Origin: Mimachlamys varia | Taxonomy: Eukaryota > Mollusca > Bivalvia > Pectinida > Pectinidae | DNA length: 64,000 nt | Direction: 5' to 3' | Assembly: GCA_947623455.1 (NCBI GenBank) | Contig: OX392545.1 | Coordinates: 24,317,001 to 24,381,000, forward strand | Part shown: in pieces, positions 21,415-33,050 of the stretch | Layout of the letters: the number at the start of each line of letters is the position of its first letter | How positions within the stretch are numbered: position 1 is the first letter of the stretch | Position numbers and translations under genes: made by a program | The notes under the pieces: model-generated | Seen by the model: the letters and a program-made list of their open reading frames with translations, nothing else | What the model was told of the DNA's origin: nothing | Database searches by the model: none

Positions 21415-21812
21415 TGTGTAATTTCCTTGCACCGATTCGATCACAGGATCTTGACAAAACAACTGACATAAAAACCGTCCTTGCACTGATTCGATCAACA
21501 AGATCTAGTCAAAGTAATTGATATAAAAACCTTCATTGCACTGAATCGATCAACAGGATCTTGATAAAACAACTGATACAAAACCTTCCTTGCACTGAAT
21601 GGATCAACAAGATTTGGACAAAACAATTGACGTAAAAACTTTCATTGCACTGATTTGATCAACACGATCTTATCGACAAAATTGACGTAAAAACCCTTCT
21701 TGCACTCATTCGATCAACAAGATGTGGTCAAAGTAATTTACATAAATACCTTCATTGCACTGATTTGATCAACAAGATCTGGTCTAAACAATTGACATAA
21801 AAACTTTAACAC
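21415..21812. repeat. Minisatellite, ~55-bp unit, seven copies
   Basis: The unit is CTTCATTGCACTGATTCGAT followed by CAACAAGATCTGGTCAAA and ACAATTGACATAAAAAC. Copies differ by 10-20% and small indels. The array lies 0.2-0.6 kb upstream of the sulfotransferase first exon, so it is in the likely promoter region. Confidence 0.93.
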
Positions 21813-23090
21813 TATACTGCCAGCAATCTAATCCCAGCGAACACTCCTCACACCCTGAAACTGTTTGAGTGCTTACAGTTCTATACTTGTAGACGATGAC
21901 GATCCCGTGTCCTGTTGTGTCCGATTAGAGACAACGCCGAACAAAACCCCACTTCCGTTGAATTAACCTTTTACCGAACACGGAGATTAGCGTTTTAAGA
22001 ATTATTTCTAATAGTCGAGTAAGATCACAAAATGTCATTTTTTTTATAAACGAAAGCAGAAGAGACGATAAAACATCGAGTGGTTTTCTTTGACAGAAAT
22101 AATCAAAGCACAAATTGTATTGTCTTTTTACAGTCAAAATCCTTTTTGTCTTCTGGGGTACAGACGAAAATACCAAAAATATATATCTTGCCGACTTCTT
22201 TGACCATAATAATAGTGTTCTCCTGTGGCACTCGAAGAAAGAAAACAGCAATGAGATATCCCCACTGTTTTATGACATACAAGTACTATCAGGTATCTGG
22301 TACTATGACTTTAAGGATAAAAATCGAGCACAAAGTAACCATGACTACCTCTGACAGGATACCGACAAGTGAGTGTATCACTCGAACCAGATGGTGTTTT
22401 ATATCTAATTTTTTTCCAGTCGATATAATTGTCTTTATCAAGCAAGGAATTGTCTACGATGGCCGATATCGGCAGTTACAAGGACGTTATTTACGCAAGA
22501 ACTGATAATTCTATGTATTGTAATTACGGCTTGAGTTAAAAAAATGTTTCTGGCAATACGACTAGTGATAATTGTATAAGAGGTAGACAGCTGCTATCGG
22601 TCCTCGTACTGGTCTGTACCAGTGACGGAGATACCATGAGGCGTCTTCGCGGTGACAGTTGTGTACAGTTGTTTTTATCACCAATAATAGTCCCGGTATG
22701 ACTGTTTGCCATGTAATGTATACCTAACAATCTATACAATCTGTATTTGTAGTATGGCAGTTTGTGCATTCTTTACACATAGTGACATATCTAGGTTAGA
22801 GGGTATCACTGAAAGTCCTGTGAAGCAAATGTTGACAATAATTGTGCGCTTGAGGCTGAGTGACACCCCGGGGGGACTATTGAAAAACACTGCTGTGCAT
22901 GTTGCAGAATTTGCTAAACTCCTATGTTACGTATATAAGCTGTTCTGGGTATAACAGGGACTCGTACAGATGTTACCAGAAGAATCTCAGTAATCGAATC
23001 GTAATTATGATCCTATGTAACTCATATTACGGGCGGTAATATATCACCCACTAAGTTTCCAAGGTAACTCCATAAACCCGGAACATACAA
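21813..23090. other. Upstream region, no supported gene
   Basis: Several overlapping open frames of 75-140 codons exist (the longest is 22080-22505, plus strand), but none resembles a known protein and competing frames are equally long. I do not call any of them. Confidence 0.4.
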
Positions 23091-23091
23091 A

Positions 23092-23408
23092 ATGATGACG
23101 TAAGACACACATATGCTGCACCTCTTGAATTTTGTAATAGATACAGTATGCCAAAAAAAAATAATTAAACTGCATTATACAGCTGTTTCGTCCTCCTAGG
23201 ACTCTTAATTGATGCTAGAGGCCAAAAGGTAGGAATCCAAAATTTCTAACCTAATGTAGAAGCAGAAGAGTCAGGTGCGTAAAACCCCTTTAATTTGTTA
23301 ATTTAGAAGTAAAATTAAGCTAGTTCTGTATATCAAATCGTGTTCTACGAAAATGTGTATATCATGTACCGTGCCACTACTCAAATGAGATTAGATGGTC
23401 ACATTAAA
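23092..23408 (-). mobile_element. Hammerhead-bearing repeat (family B), copy 1
   Basis: It includes GTAAGACACACATATGCTGC, the hammerhead module, CAGGTGCGTAAAACCCCTTT and TGCCACTACTCAAATGAGAT. An inverted copy lies at 25448-25757, so the two face each other across about 2 kb. No protein is encoded. Confidence 0.85.
23172..23215 (-). ncRNA. Hammerhead ribozyme relic, copy 1
   Basis: The 44-nt module has stem II GTCC/GGAC and GAAAC intact, but the core CTGAAGA has become ATTAAGA and stem I has one mismatch (GCATCA/TAATGC). It is expected to be inactive. Confidence 0.8.
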
Positions 23409-24550
23409 TTTATACTGGCCCCTTATCACTTTCTATTTCTTTTTCGGAATCTTTACCTTGCATGAATTATGCTGGTTAGTTCGGTTGTTAGCAATAACTT
23501 ACTCTTATACGAAGTACTTTCACTGCTTGCCAATAAAACTTCACGTAAATACATATGCTCCAACTTAAAAGACAGTTTTTCTATTTTGATATCAGTAATT
23601 TTGGAGGTATTGTTTACAGTCAAATCTTAAATAAAAAATCATGATCGAACCTCAAGATAAGTAACAGTGCTATTGAAATTTATCTTTCATTGTTGATTCT
23701 AAACTCAGTGTCATTATGTAGGATTTGGGACTAATACTAAGACTTATGTCTTTTGTAATTCAATAAAATTCATTTCAAGAAAATAATTTTCATAAATGAT
23801 TTCTTCATCAAATTATTTTTTTATTCACTCATCAACTACACAAGTGTATACATTGATTTTAATTATGGAAATATATTAGAGTTATTGCTTTAAGGCGTGT
23901 TTCCTGTTTAAATATCATTATTAAATATGCATTTTTTTTTCCTGTTCATACAATTACCTTCAAAGAAACGCTTTGAAGGTGTAAAAAAATCAGACGTTTT
24001 TAATTTAGGTTACTATCTTTTCCTTTAATTAATTCCTTAAGAATATATCTACATTATATCGTTTTAGATAAAACCTTAAACGTTACGTTTATTTCTTACA
24101 TTGTAGTTAGGCAACATAATCAATAGTGTAAACTAATACAAGACAAGATCATCTTTGACCTATCCAGCTGTTCCACGTCAAGTCTACAGCCCGAGGACTT
24201 AGCAGCGTGAAGGCTATCGACCGTCAGATTTTAAATTCAAAACAATAGAAAACTACGAGTTAAATCTCTACGGACATCTAGTAATTATATACTACTGTAA
24301 GGGGAGTGTGAGTTCAAAGATAACGTATATTGCCCTCCAATCACCCAAACTCTTCGGTAACGCGTCAAGGGTGTGTGCAATTATTCGCCTTACGTTGTTA
24401 ACAATCAACAGGGAACATATTCAAGTGAGAACCAGCAAAACCAACGTTAGTTGTAAAGTGGTGACGCTTAATTGTACGATTTGGAGATTGTCGGATTTAA
24501 AATATGCTCATTAGTATTCGTCCTTTTTATGATTGAATCAAAAAAATTAA
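23409..24550. other. Spacer between the two facing family B copies, first half
   Basis: No gene seen. AT-rich, with a possible short hairpin CCTTCAAAGAAACGCTTTGAAGG at about 23959-23981. Confidence 0.4.
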
Positions 24551-24554
24551 AAAC

Positions 24555-24732
24555 TTCCGAATCTTCAACCAAGTATAAATCCAAACTCAAAATTGATTAA
24601 ACTTGGAGAAAAATGTAAACAAAGGCTATATTTACTCGGAGATCATTGAAAAAAAAAAGTGAAAGAAAATAAGACCAGATGTACAGGAAGAGTAAGCGTC
24701 TTCTGCACCACCGTCATGTAAATATTAGCAGT
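24555..24732 (+). repeat. Family A copy, diverged
   Basis: Matches include CCAAACTCAAAATTGATTAA, AATAAGACCAGATGTACAGG and AGAGTAAGCGTCTTCTGC. It ends near CGTCATGTAAATATTAG. Confidence 0.75.
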
Positions 24733-25447
24733 CGATATCTATCACGAAAATTTCGATATTTAGAGCAAGCCCTAGAATAATGAATCATCTGCGACATGTA
24801 AACATGACAGGATGGAGAAGCAGTGATGTTACTATCAAGAAAGGGAAAGTTCACGATCGGAAAATTGAAATCGTCACGTTTATCGTATAGCTTAGAAGTA
24901 AACTGTCATGTTGGTCATAGTTTAAGTACAGAAGGAGATAAGAAGCTGATGTAGAAGAATATGTAGTATCTTCTATTTCATGTTCAGAAGGGTATGTACG
25001 ATTTTTAAGCAATTTCATCTTGAAAATATCGTTTAAATTCAAAACAAAAATATCCAGACTCAATATATAAATATTGAATTTAAGGGTTTTTTTCAACTTG
25101 AAAACATTTTATTGATCAAGATGCATACAATATAAATCCTAAACATAACCTCACAATTTTCACCATTTACATTGTAACATTACTTGTACACAGTCTTAAT
25201 GTTTTCAATGTACATGCATACACTTGACACTTACAATTATTTCATACTGCACACTCACATACATGTATATCCAACTACATGTTATAGGCCTTAACATTAT
25301 TTAGATAATCAAAATAAACAATCATTTAAAAATGTATTAAAAGGTACAGTACATGTGTGTATTATGTCATCTTTAATGTTATATAGGGGATGGCAGACTC
25401 TGCTGTCGGATTTTTTAATCCGCGAGGTTTGCTGGAGCATCCATGGC

Positions 25448-25757
25448 CACAGTTAATCTCATTTGAGTAGTGGCATGGTACATAATATAAACATTTTCGT
25501 AGTACACGATTTAAAATTAAACAGAACTAGTTTAATTTTACTTCTAAATTCAAAAATTAAAGGGGTTTTACGCACCTGGCCTTTCTGCTTCTACATTAGT
25601 TTAGAAATTTTGGATTCCGAATTTTTGGCCCCTTGCATCACTGAAGAGTCCTAGGAGGACAAAACAGCTGTATGATGCAGTTTAGTTCATTTTTCGGCAT
25701 ACTGTTTCTATTACTAAATTTAAAAGGTGCAACACATTTGTGTGTTACGTCATCTTT
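25448..25757 (+). mobile_element. Hammerhead-bearing repeat (family B), copy 2
   Basis: This copy and copy 1 align over about 310 bp. In order: AATCTCATTTGAGTAGTGGC, TTAAAGGGGTTTTACGCACC, TTGGCCCCTT, the ribozyme, CAGTTTAGTTCATTTTTCGG, and GTGTGTTACGTCATCTT. No open frame is shared between copies. Confidence 0.88.
25635..25678 (+). ncRNA. Hammerhead ribozyme, copy 2 (one core change)
   Basis: Stem I is GCATCA and TGATGC, perfectly complementary. The core is CTGAAGA. Stem II is GTCC-TAGGA-GGAC. Stem III is the self-complementary ACAGCTGT, followed by the predicted cleavage site after GTA (25672/25673). The first base of the conserved GAAA is A here (position 25661), which should abolish or strongly reduce cleavage. 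The layout is a type I hammerhead with a very short stem III. Confidence 0.9.
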
Positions 25758-26199
25758 AATACTAATTTAAACTATAATTAAATAACAAAACAGTTATTAA
25801 ATATTAATTCAATAAATTTTATAAAATATCCAGCTATATTGAATTTAAAGTAACTTCCAGAACTTACGTTAGACGTCTAACAACATTACTTTTACACAAA
25901 TTTTTGATCTGGATGATTATTAAAAGCAATGTAATTTTTGTTATAAATGAGACGTTTATAATAAAAAACATTTTTTGTCAATAGTTGTTAATCCAAATAT
26001 AATTTCTTTAATTCAAATGATATTATTGAAATCCAAATCAAAACTGTTTTATTTCAAACTAGCAATTTTTAGAATTCAAACTTATATTTTTAAAGCCAAA
26101 AATACAACCAAAATAAAGGAACATTTGACAAAAGAGACATTCAACAACCTTACGTGTTCTTGTACGTGTACGTCCAGCGGAGAATTCCCCTAAAAACTA

Positions 26200-27340
26200 G
26201 TGTATTACGTCATCACCTCTGAGCCTTTTCCCGAAGTACACGTTTGTTGAAACTTGTAGAAAGAGATCTACACGTAAGTACCAACGAATGAATTATAACA
26301 ATTGAACACCAAATTTATTGAATGAAACCACTATTGATTTATAATATTATGATGATGTGTCACCTTTTAAACTATGAATGGGCTACAATCCGGTAGTATT
26401 TAACTGCAGAATCGGCATTTGAAATCAGGCACCCAGAAACTTAATTTCAGTAGGCCTACATTACAGTACAGTACTACGAGTCATGACGAATGTTTGATGT
26501 GTGTATTCACTATTGATGTTCGAGATAACATACGTATTTCTGTAATTTTTAAGCGTTTTTACTTTGATTTCTTTCAAATGACCGTCGCATCGTCCACAGT
26601 TCTGCGAGATAACCCCCACCCAACTTTCCTCTTTTTCCATCACCGACAAACATCAGAAAATGTTTGATAGTTAAACAAAATATTAACTTCTTGTTTACGA
26701 CCTCGGAAAGTAGCCTTGCTCCTTTCTACAGTGCTCTTTTAAACATAGTACTAAAACTGTTTTGATTTAACTGGTGAAAATGCTACAAATGACAAGCCTA
26801 CAAAATCAAATTGAGCTATATGTACGCTGTCGCTAGTCCTACTAGATTTCCAATAAGGGCTTGTTAGCCTAAATCACCTTACCAACAGTAGCATTTTTCA
26901 ATTGTAAAAATTAGGACCAAAGCAAGAACACCTTTTCTTTCTAAGCATTATTATATTTTATGGTAAAATCGGCAGTTAGTAGAACGTTAAAAAATTATGT
27001 AGTTTATTTAAGTTTCCTACAATTAATGACTTTTAATGTTCAAGAGTGAGATGCTGTTTTTTTAAATAAAAATCTTGGAGAAGTTACTATTCCACAAGTC
27101 CTATGATCTAGCACAAAGATATTGTTAAGTACACTAAATTGCAATAAATGAGTTTAGTATAGCTACAATGAAGTAATAAAATTGCAAAAAAAAAACTTGG
27201 AGACTTATTTGCTTTGTCTTACATGTACAATGTACCATGATATTACAATATTCTGAATCTTGACTAACTTGTATGACAATAATTAGGTTGGTTTCTCTTG
27301 AGAAAAATGTAAATTCTAACAGTTCTTAGTTCTTACATTT
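26200..27340. other. Intergenic, nothing recognised
   Basis: AT-rich. Two complementary open frames at 26419-26667 are short and have no family match. No repeat copy from this window was found. Confidence 0.4.
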
Positions 27341-27394
27341 GAAACCTTAGTAGTAGTAACATCCTCGATATCCAGGGGCTACGCTCACCTTATT

Positions 27395-27538
27395 ATAGTT
27401 TCCATAATCATAGTGTGTCAGGAAACAAACAAGAGTTATCCTTCTTGAACTACTGACAGGAATGTCGATCTTCCTTAACGTCACACAACGAGCATTAGCG
27501 CTGGAGATGTTTTCATTACGACACCGCTGAGGGATCAA
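27395..27538 (-). CDS. Possible isolated exon, unknown protein
   Basis: The minus strand reads an open frame with CRNENISSANARC and THYDYGNYNK and then a consensus donor AAG-GTGAGC. The base composition is closer to coding than its surroundings. There is no partner exon or family match, so this is only a candidate. Confidence 0.2.
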
Positions 27539-28119
27539 ACTTTGCTTTCATGGTGGGTGAAGCGTAAATTGGGGGAACGCGTAAATTGGGGAAACAACGC
27601 GCCAATAGATCTAGAGTGATAACAACTCAACCTAACAGATTCCACTCCCTTTTCTGCCAAGATTATGATCTAATCTTATGGTCGTTATCTTGATCTCCTT
27701 GAGAAATAGTTTGAATCCTTGTGTGAAAGGAAGGTGGACGTTTTTGAATATGTCATATCGTTATGATGTTTGAGAAGAAATTACCACAGTTTCTACTTTG
27801 AGGACATGACATTTCCTTGGATGTGACCTAGATAACTAATAGATGCTTACCCTTTCGGAACACAGCATTTTGTTATTATTCTTTTCCATGGCTTTGTTTA
27901 TTTTTTCCTTCGTTCAGATGTTGCCACTAAATTAATCAGTTGAAAGATATGATTATGGTTTTGTCGAGACTTCAGTACTCTTTGATCGTTTTGTTATAAG
28001 TGTGAGTCCAAGGAGAAATATAGGCATAAAGGATATAAAATCACTGTCAGAATTTATGCAGTTAAAAAGTAAAAATAATTTATTATTTTAGTTTATTTTT
28101 TTGCAGTATAAAGAAATTA

Positions 28120-28245
28120 GAGAAACCGAAGAGTCTATAAAACTTTAATCTGAACTCAAATTCGATTAAACAAGGGGCAAAATATGAAAAAAAGGAAATA
28201 TTTACATGAGACCCTTGTAAATAAGAATAAGAGAATAAATTCCGT
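28120..28245 (+). repeat. Family A fragment
   Basis: Contains CTGAACTCAAATTCGATTAA, GGGGCAAAATATG and ACCCTTGTAAATAAGAATAA, the first half of the consensus. Confidence 0.75.
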
Positions 28246-28554
28246 TCTGATTGCATGATGAATGTGATTTCGAATATTATACATAAGGTAGATTGTATTT
28301 AATCAAAATGTGTACAAAATCTTGGACGAGACCAATCTGTCAATGTTGCGACCAATATTAGGGTTTATGGAATCTATGAACAACTATTTCTTTCTGAATA
28401 TTTCGTCTGTTATTTATTGTTAACAGTGTTTTACGACATCGAGGCGTAAATAATCCCACTAAAGCTGTAATACAACAGGATATTTAATTATAATGTCATA
28501 TATTAAAATCACACTTTGTATTACAAATTTGATCATCAATAATAAAAAAAAATC

Positions 28555-28692
28555 AAAAAAAATCAGAGAATACCAAACAGTCAGCGAAACCATTATCCGA
28601 ACTCAAAATCGATTTAACTAGAAACAAAATTTGACCAATGGAAAGATTAACACAAGAGACAGTAAAACAAATATAAGAGAATAAGACAGGCT
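28555..28692 (+). repeat. Family A fragment
   Basis: Begins AATCAGAGAATACCAAACAG and continues with CCGAACTCAAAATCGATTTA and ATAAGAGAATAAGACAGG. First half only. Confidence 0.8.
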
Positions 28693-28792
28693 TACAACTC
28701 GTGGTAACGGTTGTAATGTTCACTATCAAATTAAGAGGTTGTCTATGAAACTGCAGAAGGATACTACAGTAGATTGCTTATTAAGCATTGCT

Positions 28793-29005
28793 TACAATTT
28801 AAGGGGTTTTTCGCACTTGATTCACCAGCTTCTAAATTTGTTTAAAATGTTTGGATTCCCACCTTTTGGCCCCTAGCATCACTGAAGAGTCCTAAGAGGA
28901 CGAAACAGCTGTATAATACAGTTTAGTTCATTTTTTCGGCATTCTGTGTGTATAACTAAATTAAAAAGGTGCAGCATATGTGTGTGTTACGTCACCTTAT
29001 ATTTA
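28793..29005 (+). mobile_element. Hammerhead-bearing repeat (family B), copy 3
   Basis: Contains AAGGGGTTTTTCGCACTTGA, TTTGGCCCCTA, the ribozyme, TTTTTTCGGCATTCTGTGTG and GCAGCATATGTGTGTGTTAC. The order is the same as copy 2, with the outer 5' part missing. Confidence 0.85.
28876..28919 (+). ncRNA. Hammerhead ribozyme, copy 3 (core intact)
   Basis: The core CTGAAGA, stem II GTCC-TAAGA-GGAC, GAAA and the CAGCTGTA cleavage region are all intact. Stem I is weakened to four of six pairs (GCATCA against TAATAC). It is the copy in this window most likely to retain some activity. Confidence 0.88.
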
Positions 29006-29499
29006 CATTTATTGTAGACTGCATGTGCTAGTGTTACTTGCCTATGTTGCCCAGGTCTATGATAAAATATATATTTCTCCTAATATTAAACTACATTAGG
29101 TCAGTGGTACTCGGTCTTAAGAGTATGTTTTCCGTACAGCACGTTATACCGGAGTACCTGTTCGTGTGTGATGACTGGCTCTCTGTGTTGTAAGTAGGGT
29201 AATCTACTTAAGTCACAAATCGTGTCAATAAGTCACTATTTACAATTCAATCATCTCGCGTTTCCTTGTTAAAGAAATTCCTAATACACGATCGAATTAA
29301 AGCACAAATATTTTAATTAAATTCTCCAAACAAATTGAGAAAATTAATCAAAGCATGAAATAACTCGTAAACACGCAGGATAAATTTCTGACTTAAATGT
29401 ACACCAAATTTATCAACACGATAGCTACTTATAAAACCGGCTGGAGAATGCGGACCTTTAAACTAGGCAGGATTTTCATTTTATGAATAAATATCGAGG

Positions 29500-29990
29500 A
29501 GTGATATACCTGAGTGAGTTTTGGCGATATGCCCGTGCATGTTTGTACAGATATAGGTGGGCCCGATTGTTCCGCGGAACAAAGTAGTCCCAGTGTAAAC
29601 TATTTTCTATTGATCGGTTTAAAGCCATCGAGACGTGAGATCGTAGACGAGGGTAGCGCTTTCATTTCGCCGCCTTATAACGGTGTAGTGGCTTTATATA
29701 CAGGTGTGTTGTACCGGTAATATTTACAGGTAGATTTACCTACATACTTACAGCTGGAGACCTATAGCATTTTGAAGCATCCTCTGTCATACAGTTTATA
29801 TATCATATACCGTCTTATATCTTCATAACGTGGCAGGTTGACTTAGCTGGTTAGATTAACCCACGTGTGTCTCGCTGCATGGAAGTTTACTCATCTTGTG
29901 GAATAGTGTAGCTAGCAGAGCTCAGTGTTATACGAAGGTCCGTACTCGGCTACAGAGAAGGGATTACAGATTAAGCTCAACTATCACAGG
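29500..29990 (+). other. GC-richer stretch, possible transcribed leader
   Basis: The composition is less AT-rich than the flanks. It carries an open frame at 29514-29720 without a family match and a donor-like CACAG-GTAAATAT at 29978. This could be a first exon of an unknown plus-strand transcript, but there is no downstream exon I can tie to it. Confidence 0.2.
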
Positions 29991-30109
29991 TAAATATATA
30001 CTATATATATAAAGATATATTGCCAAATATAAATATCATATTTAATTAATGTTGCTCTTATTATTGTCAGTTTTAATTCCTCAGTCGCCTCTCAGGCTTC
30101 ATATTTATG

Positions 30110-30215
30110 TCCTTGTTTAGCATCACCGACGCCTCCTAGAGGGACGAAACAGCTGTATGGTGCAGTTTGATTCATTTTTATTCTGCTTAACTGTATTATA
30201 AATCATAAAGGTCTT
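30110..30215 (+). mobile_element. Hammerhead-bearing repeat (family B), copy 4
   Basis: Contains the 44-nt module and then CAGTTTGATTCATTTTTATT and AACTGTATTATAAATCATAA, homologous to the segment after the ribozyme in copies 2 and 3. It is the first half of a tandem pair with copy 5. Confidence 0.8.
30120..30163 (+). ncRNA. Hammerhead ribozyme relic, copy 4
   Basis: GAAAC, the CAGCTGTA site and stem I remain (GCATCA against TGGTGC, one G-T wobble). The core CTGAAGA is changed to CCGACGC and stem II has lost its first pair. Likely inactive. Confidence 0.8.
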
Positions 30216-30287
30216 ATTTTCGCCTGGGTCTATTGAACATTCTTTAAACATGTGAGAATGTACAATATCATAATAAGACAATGTTGT

Positions 30288-30403
30288 AGAGTCCTAGGAG
30301 GACGAAACAGCTGTATGATGCAGTTTAATTCATCTTTTTCGGCATACTATATATATTACTAAATTTAAGAGGTGCAGCATATCTGTGTGTTACGTCATCT
30401 TCG
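30288..30403 (+). mobile_element. Hammerhead-bearing repeat (family B), copy 5
   Basis: Begins within the ribozyme core (AGAGTCCTAGGAGGACGAAA at 30288), then CAGCTGTA and TGATGCAG, and continues through TTTTTCGGCATACTAT to TGTGTGTTACGTCATCTT. It lies about 160 bp behind copy 4 in the same orientation. The first strand of stem I and the CTG of the core are missing. Confidence 0.85.
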
Positions 30404-31213
30404 ATCCAATATCATTTTTACCAAAAGTACTCTCTCTTAAGTTATATACTGCATACAGTCTGTACTGATGAAATGCCGGCATAGACACACCAGACCAGCA
30501 TACATAACATTGCTTTGGTTATACAAATAATATATGTTTTTATATCTCAAGTCATTAATCAATATGAGCTGAACTTGAGTGGGTACGATCCTATGTTTTC
30601 CCGAGAGAGGTTTATCATGATAAACGGATTAACTAAATATGATCAAATGATGCGTGTAATACCAGCTACAGGACGATATAGGTGATACCGTTAATCGACT
30701 TCACCAGTAGGCATCAGGCATCCGTTGAAGTCATTTTAATCATCCTTACTGCAGAATCTTAAAACATTAAAACCCACGTCTGATAAAATATTTATGAATA
30801 AAAGTCGTTATCCTTAATAATGCATTCTCGTCTACTGTTTTCCTTGGATAAACATATAGGGTGCATATTGTTATATAGAACATACGTCTAGTAGACGTTT
30901 CTATAGGAGTTGTTCATTTATTCGTGTCCCTACTTCGATAGATAATATTGGAATTGAAGTCAATGCCTGAAAATCAATAAATGTATGAGAACTTGACCTT
31001 TGTTTGGTCGACATACAACACTGTTATACTATATACATAATATATCTGACTATCATTAATGTATCATATATTATAGTTCTGTTGTATAGGACCATTATTT
31101 ACATCCGTCTCAACGCATGTCAAAGCACGTGTGCTAATCGATACCCTAACCTGCTCTATAGACAGCGACCATCAACTCGAGATGCCCTCACCTTCAGCTT
31201 AATGCCATATTAA

Positions 31214-31798
31214 TTTGAATTTAATATTTTGATAATCTGTTAATTCTGAAAGCTAACAATAAATATGTCATCGTTTCCCTACGGACTTATAACAGTACAT
31301 GATTACTGCATTGTAATACACTCACTTAAAAGTATTACGAAAATTAGTTCATTTGAGAAGTTCTCGACTAGTTGGTAAGCTGACAAGGCTTTTGAGTAGC
31401 TTTTTACTGTCCTTTGCTTTGTCCAACTAACCTATAAAGCAGTGAGTACCATTGTCCACTCAACCGATCAGGCAATGCTTACTATTGTCCAACACCGTAG
31501 GGGTATAGATGGACAGTGCTGAAATAGTCTCCCCTGAGTGGGGTTTATAGTTTAATTATTTATCTCGACAACATTAAAATGAAGTATTAATATGTCAATT
31601 ATTGTTCAGTTGGAGAACAATGTATCGAGGACGTTTAGGTTTCCTTTATCATTTATGGAGTTCATAACTTATTGAAGGAGTAGGTCTGTGACATTCGTTC
31701 TGTTTCGGTTGAAATAGTAGCTCTTATTTCACTGTCTAGTTCCTTTTGGTGTCAAATATCCATTTTGTATAGTTACAAATAAAAATAACAATAATACA
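31214..31798. other. Intergenic, nothing recognised
   Basis: AT-rich with no repeat copy. CAATGCTTACTATTGTCC at about 31472 partly repeats GAGTACCATTGTCC at about 31444. Confidence 0.35.
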
Positions 31799-31832
31799 CA
31801 AAAAAAAACTTTTTTTTTGGGGGGGGGGGGGA
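31799..31832. repeat. Homopolymer cluster A-T-G
   Basis: A run of A is followed by CTTTTTTTTT and then 12-13 G. This is the kind of tract that often breaks assemblies or collects sequencing errors. Confidence 0.9.
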
Positions 31833-32179
31833 GGTATTTAACGTAACGATAAATGCCACTTTCCCCACACCTGCAAAACGAGTCATTTATTTAAATACTT
31901 GCTACTATTGTAGGGTACAATAAGTATACATCAGTGCCTACATCCATCACGTAAAATTAGAATCGACGTACACAAAATAACAGTCTGAATTGAGAAGATT
32001 TATTAACAATTCGGCCTGCTGGCCTTCGTCAAAGGCGTGCATTAGCGATTAATAGAAGTTTCGTCCATCTTGCGCTCCTTTTTCTTTCCATTTTTTTGTT
32101 TCATTTTGGAAAGCATCTGGCCTAACCTACATAGATTAACATGGCTGGTGTCATCACGTTCTTTACCTGAACATCTTGT

Positions 32180-32300
32180 GTTATTCGCTTTTACTTGTTC
32201 AAGGGTCTCCGAGTAAATCTTCCTTTTGTTTATATTCTGCCAATGTTTTAATCGATTTTAGCTTCTGATTATGGGTTGTTTTTGACGTTACGGCATCTTA
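32180..32300 (-). repeat. Family A fragment
   Basis: Contains ACTTGTTCAAGGGTCTCCGA, AATCTTCCTTTTGTTTATAT and AATCGATTTTAGCTTCTGAT. Strongly diverged. Confidence 0.65.
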
Positions 32301-32819
32301 TGTTCATCATGAACTGAAAAGAGGAAGATTAATTGACGAAAAAGAAAACAGAAAAACAGTAACCAGACGATGTGACGTGGGTGTTATCACCACCTCTGAT
32401 ATATGTCACGATATCTCCCACAGACAAGGTCATGACCTCTAAGATTCTGAATACTTATTTCGTCTACGTTATCACGTCAGAGTGTCTTCTAACATAACAA
32501 TAAAGTAAAATCGATAGTTAAAATCTATATTCTCGCTCGGACAAAGATCTCCTCGCCATAAATATTGAGAGAAGATATTACCGGCATGTCCAAGGGCGAC
32601 CTTGTTAATTGTTAACACCGTGTAAAATCCATTACCACCGGTAGCGGTCTCATTAGGTAAAGCTACATTCACGGTGTCGTCAGTCTCACAAGGACGCGAA
32701 TGGAGTGTTATTTAAACTGTGTCCTGTCTTTGTTTGATTCCACAATGTTAAATATTATTTGTCGTCTTTGGTAAATGGTGTTAATATTGTGCTGTTTTTG
32801 TTCGTAAATGTTACATTTG

Positions 32820-33050
32820 TCAATGCTACAAATGTTCGAGGCAGTATTTGTGATGTTTATACAAAGGACGAAGCCATACCTTAGAGAGGTGTATAGAACA
32901 TCCAGTCCTTATTACTGTATCTGTTCATAACGTTTTATTTGCCAAAGCTACAAATGGTGTGTTTAAGGCAGTATTTGTGATGTTGTTTATACAAAGTTAG
33001 AAGCCATACCTTAGACAGGTGTATAGAACATTCAGTCCTTATTACTGTTT
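32820..33050. repeat. Tandem duplication, ~118 bp
   Basis: Both copies carry GCAGTATTTGTGATGTT, AGAAGCCATACCTTAGA or GAAGCCATACCTTAGA, and AGTCCTTATTACTGT. Two copies only. Confidence 0.88.

Noticed and set aside
22080..22505. 141-codon open frame, plus strand
   Set aside because: No recognisable domain, two competing frames of similar length overlap it, and composition is background-like.
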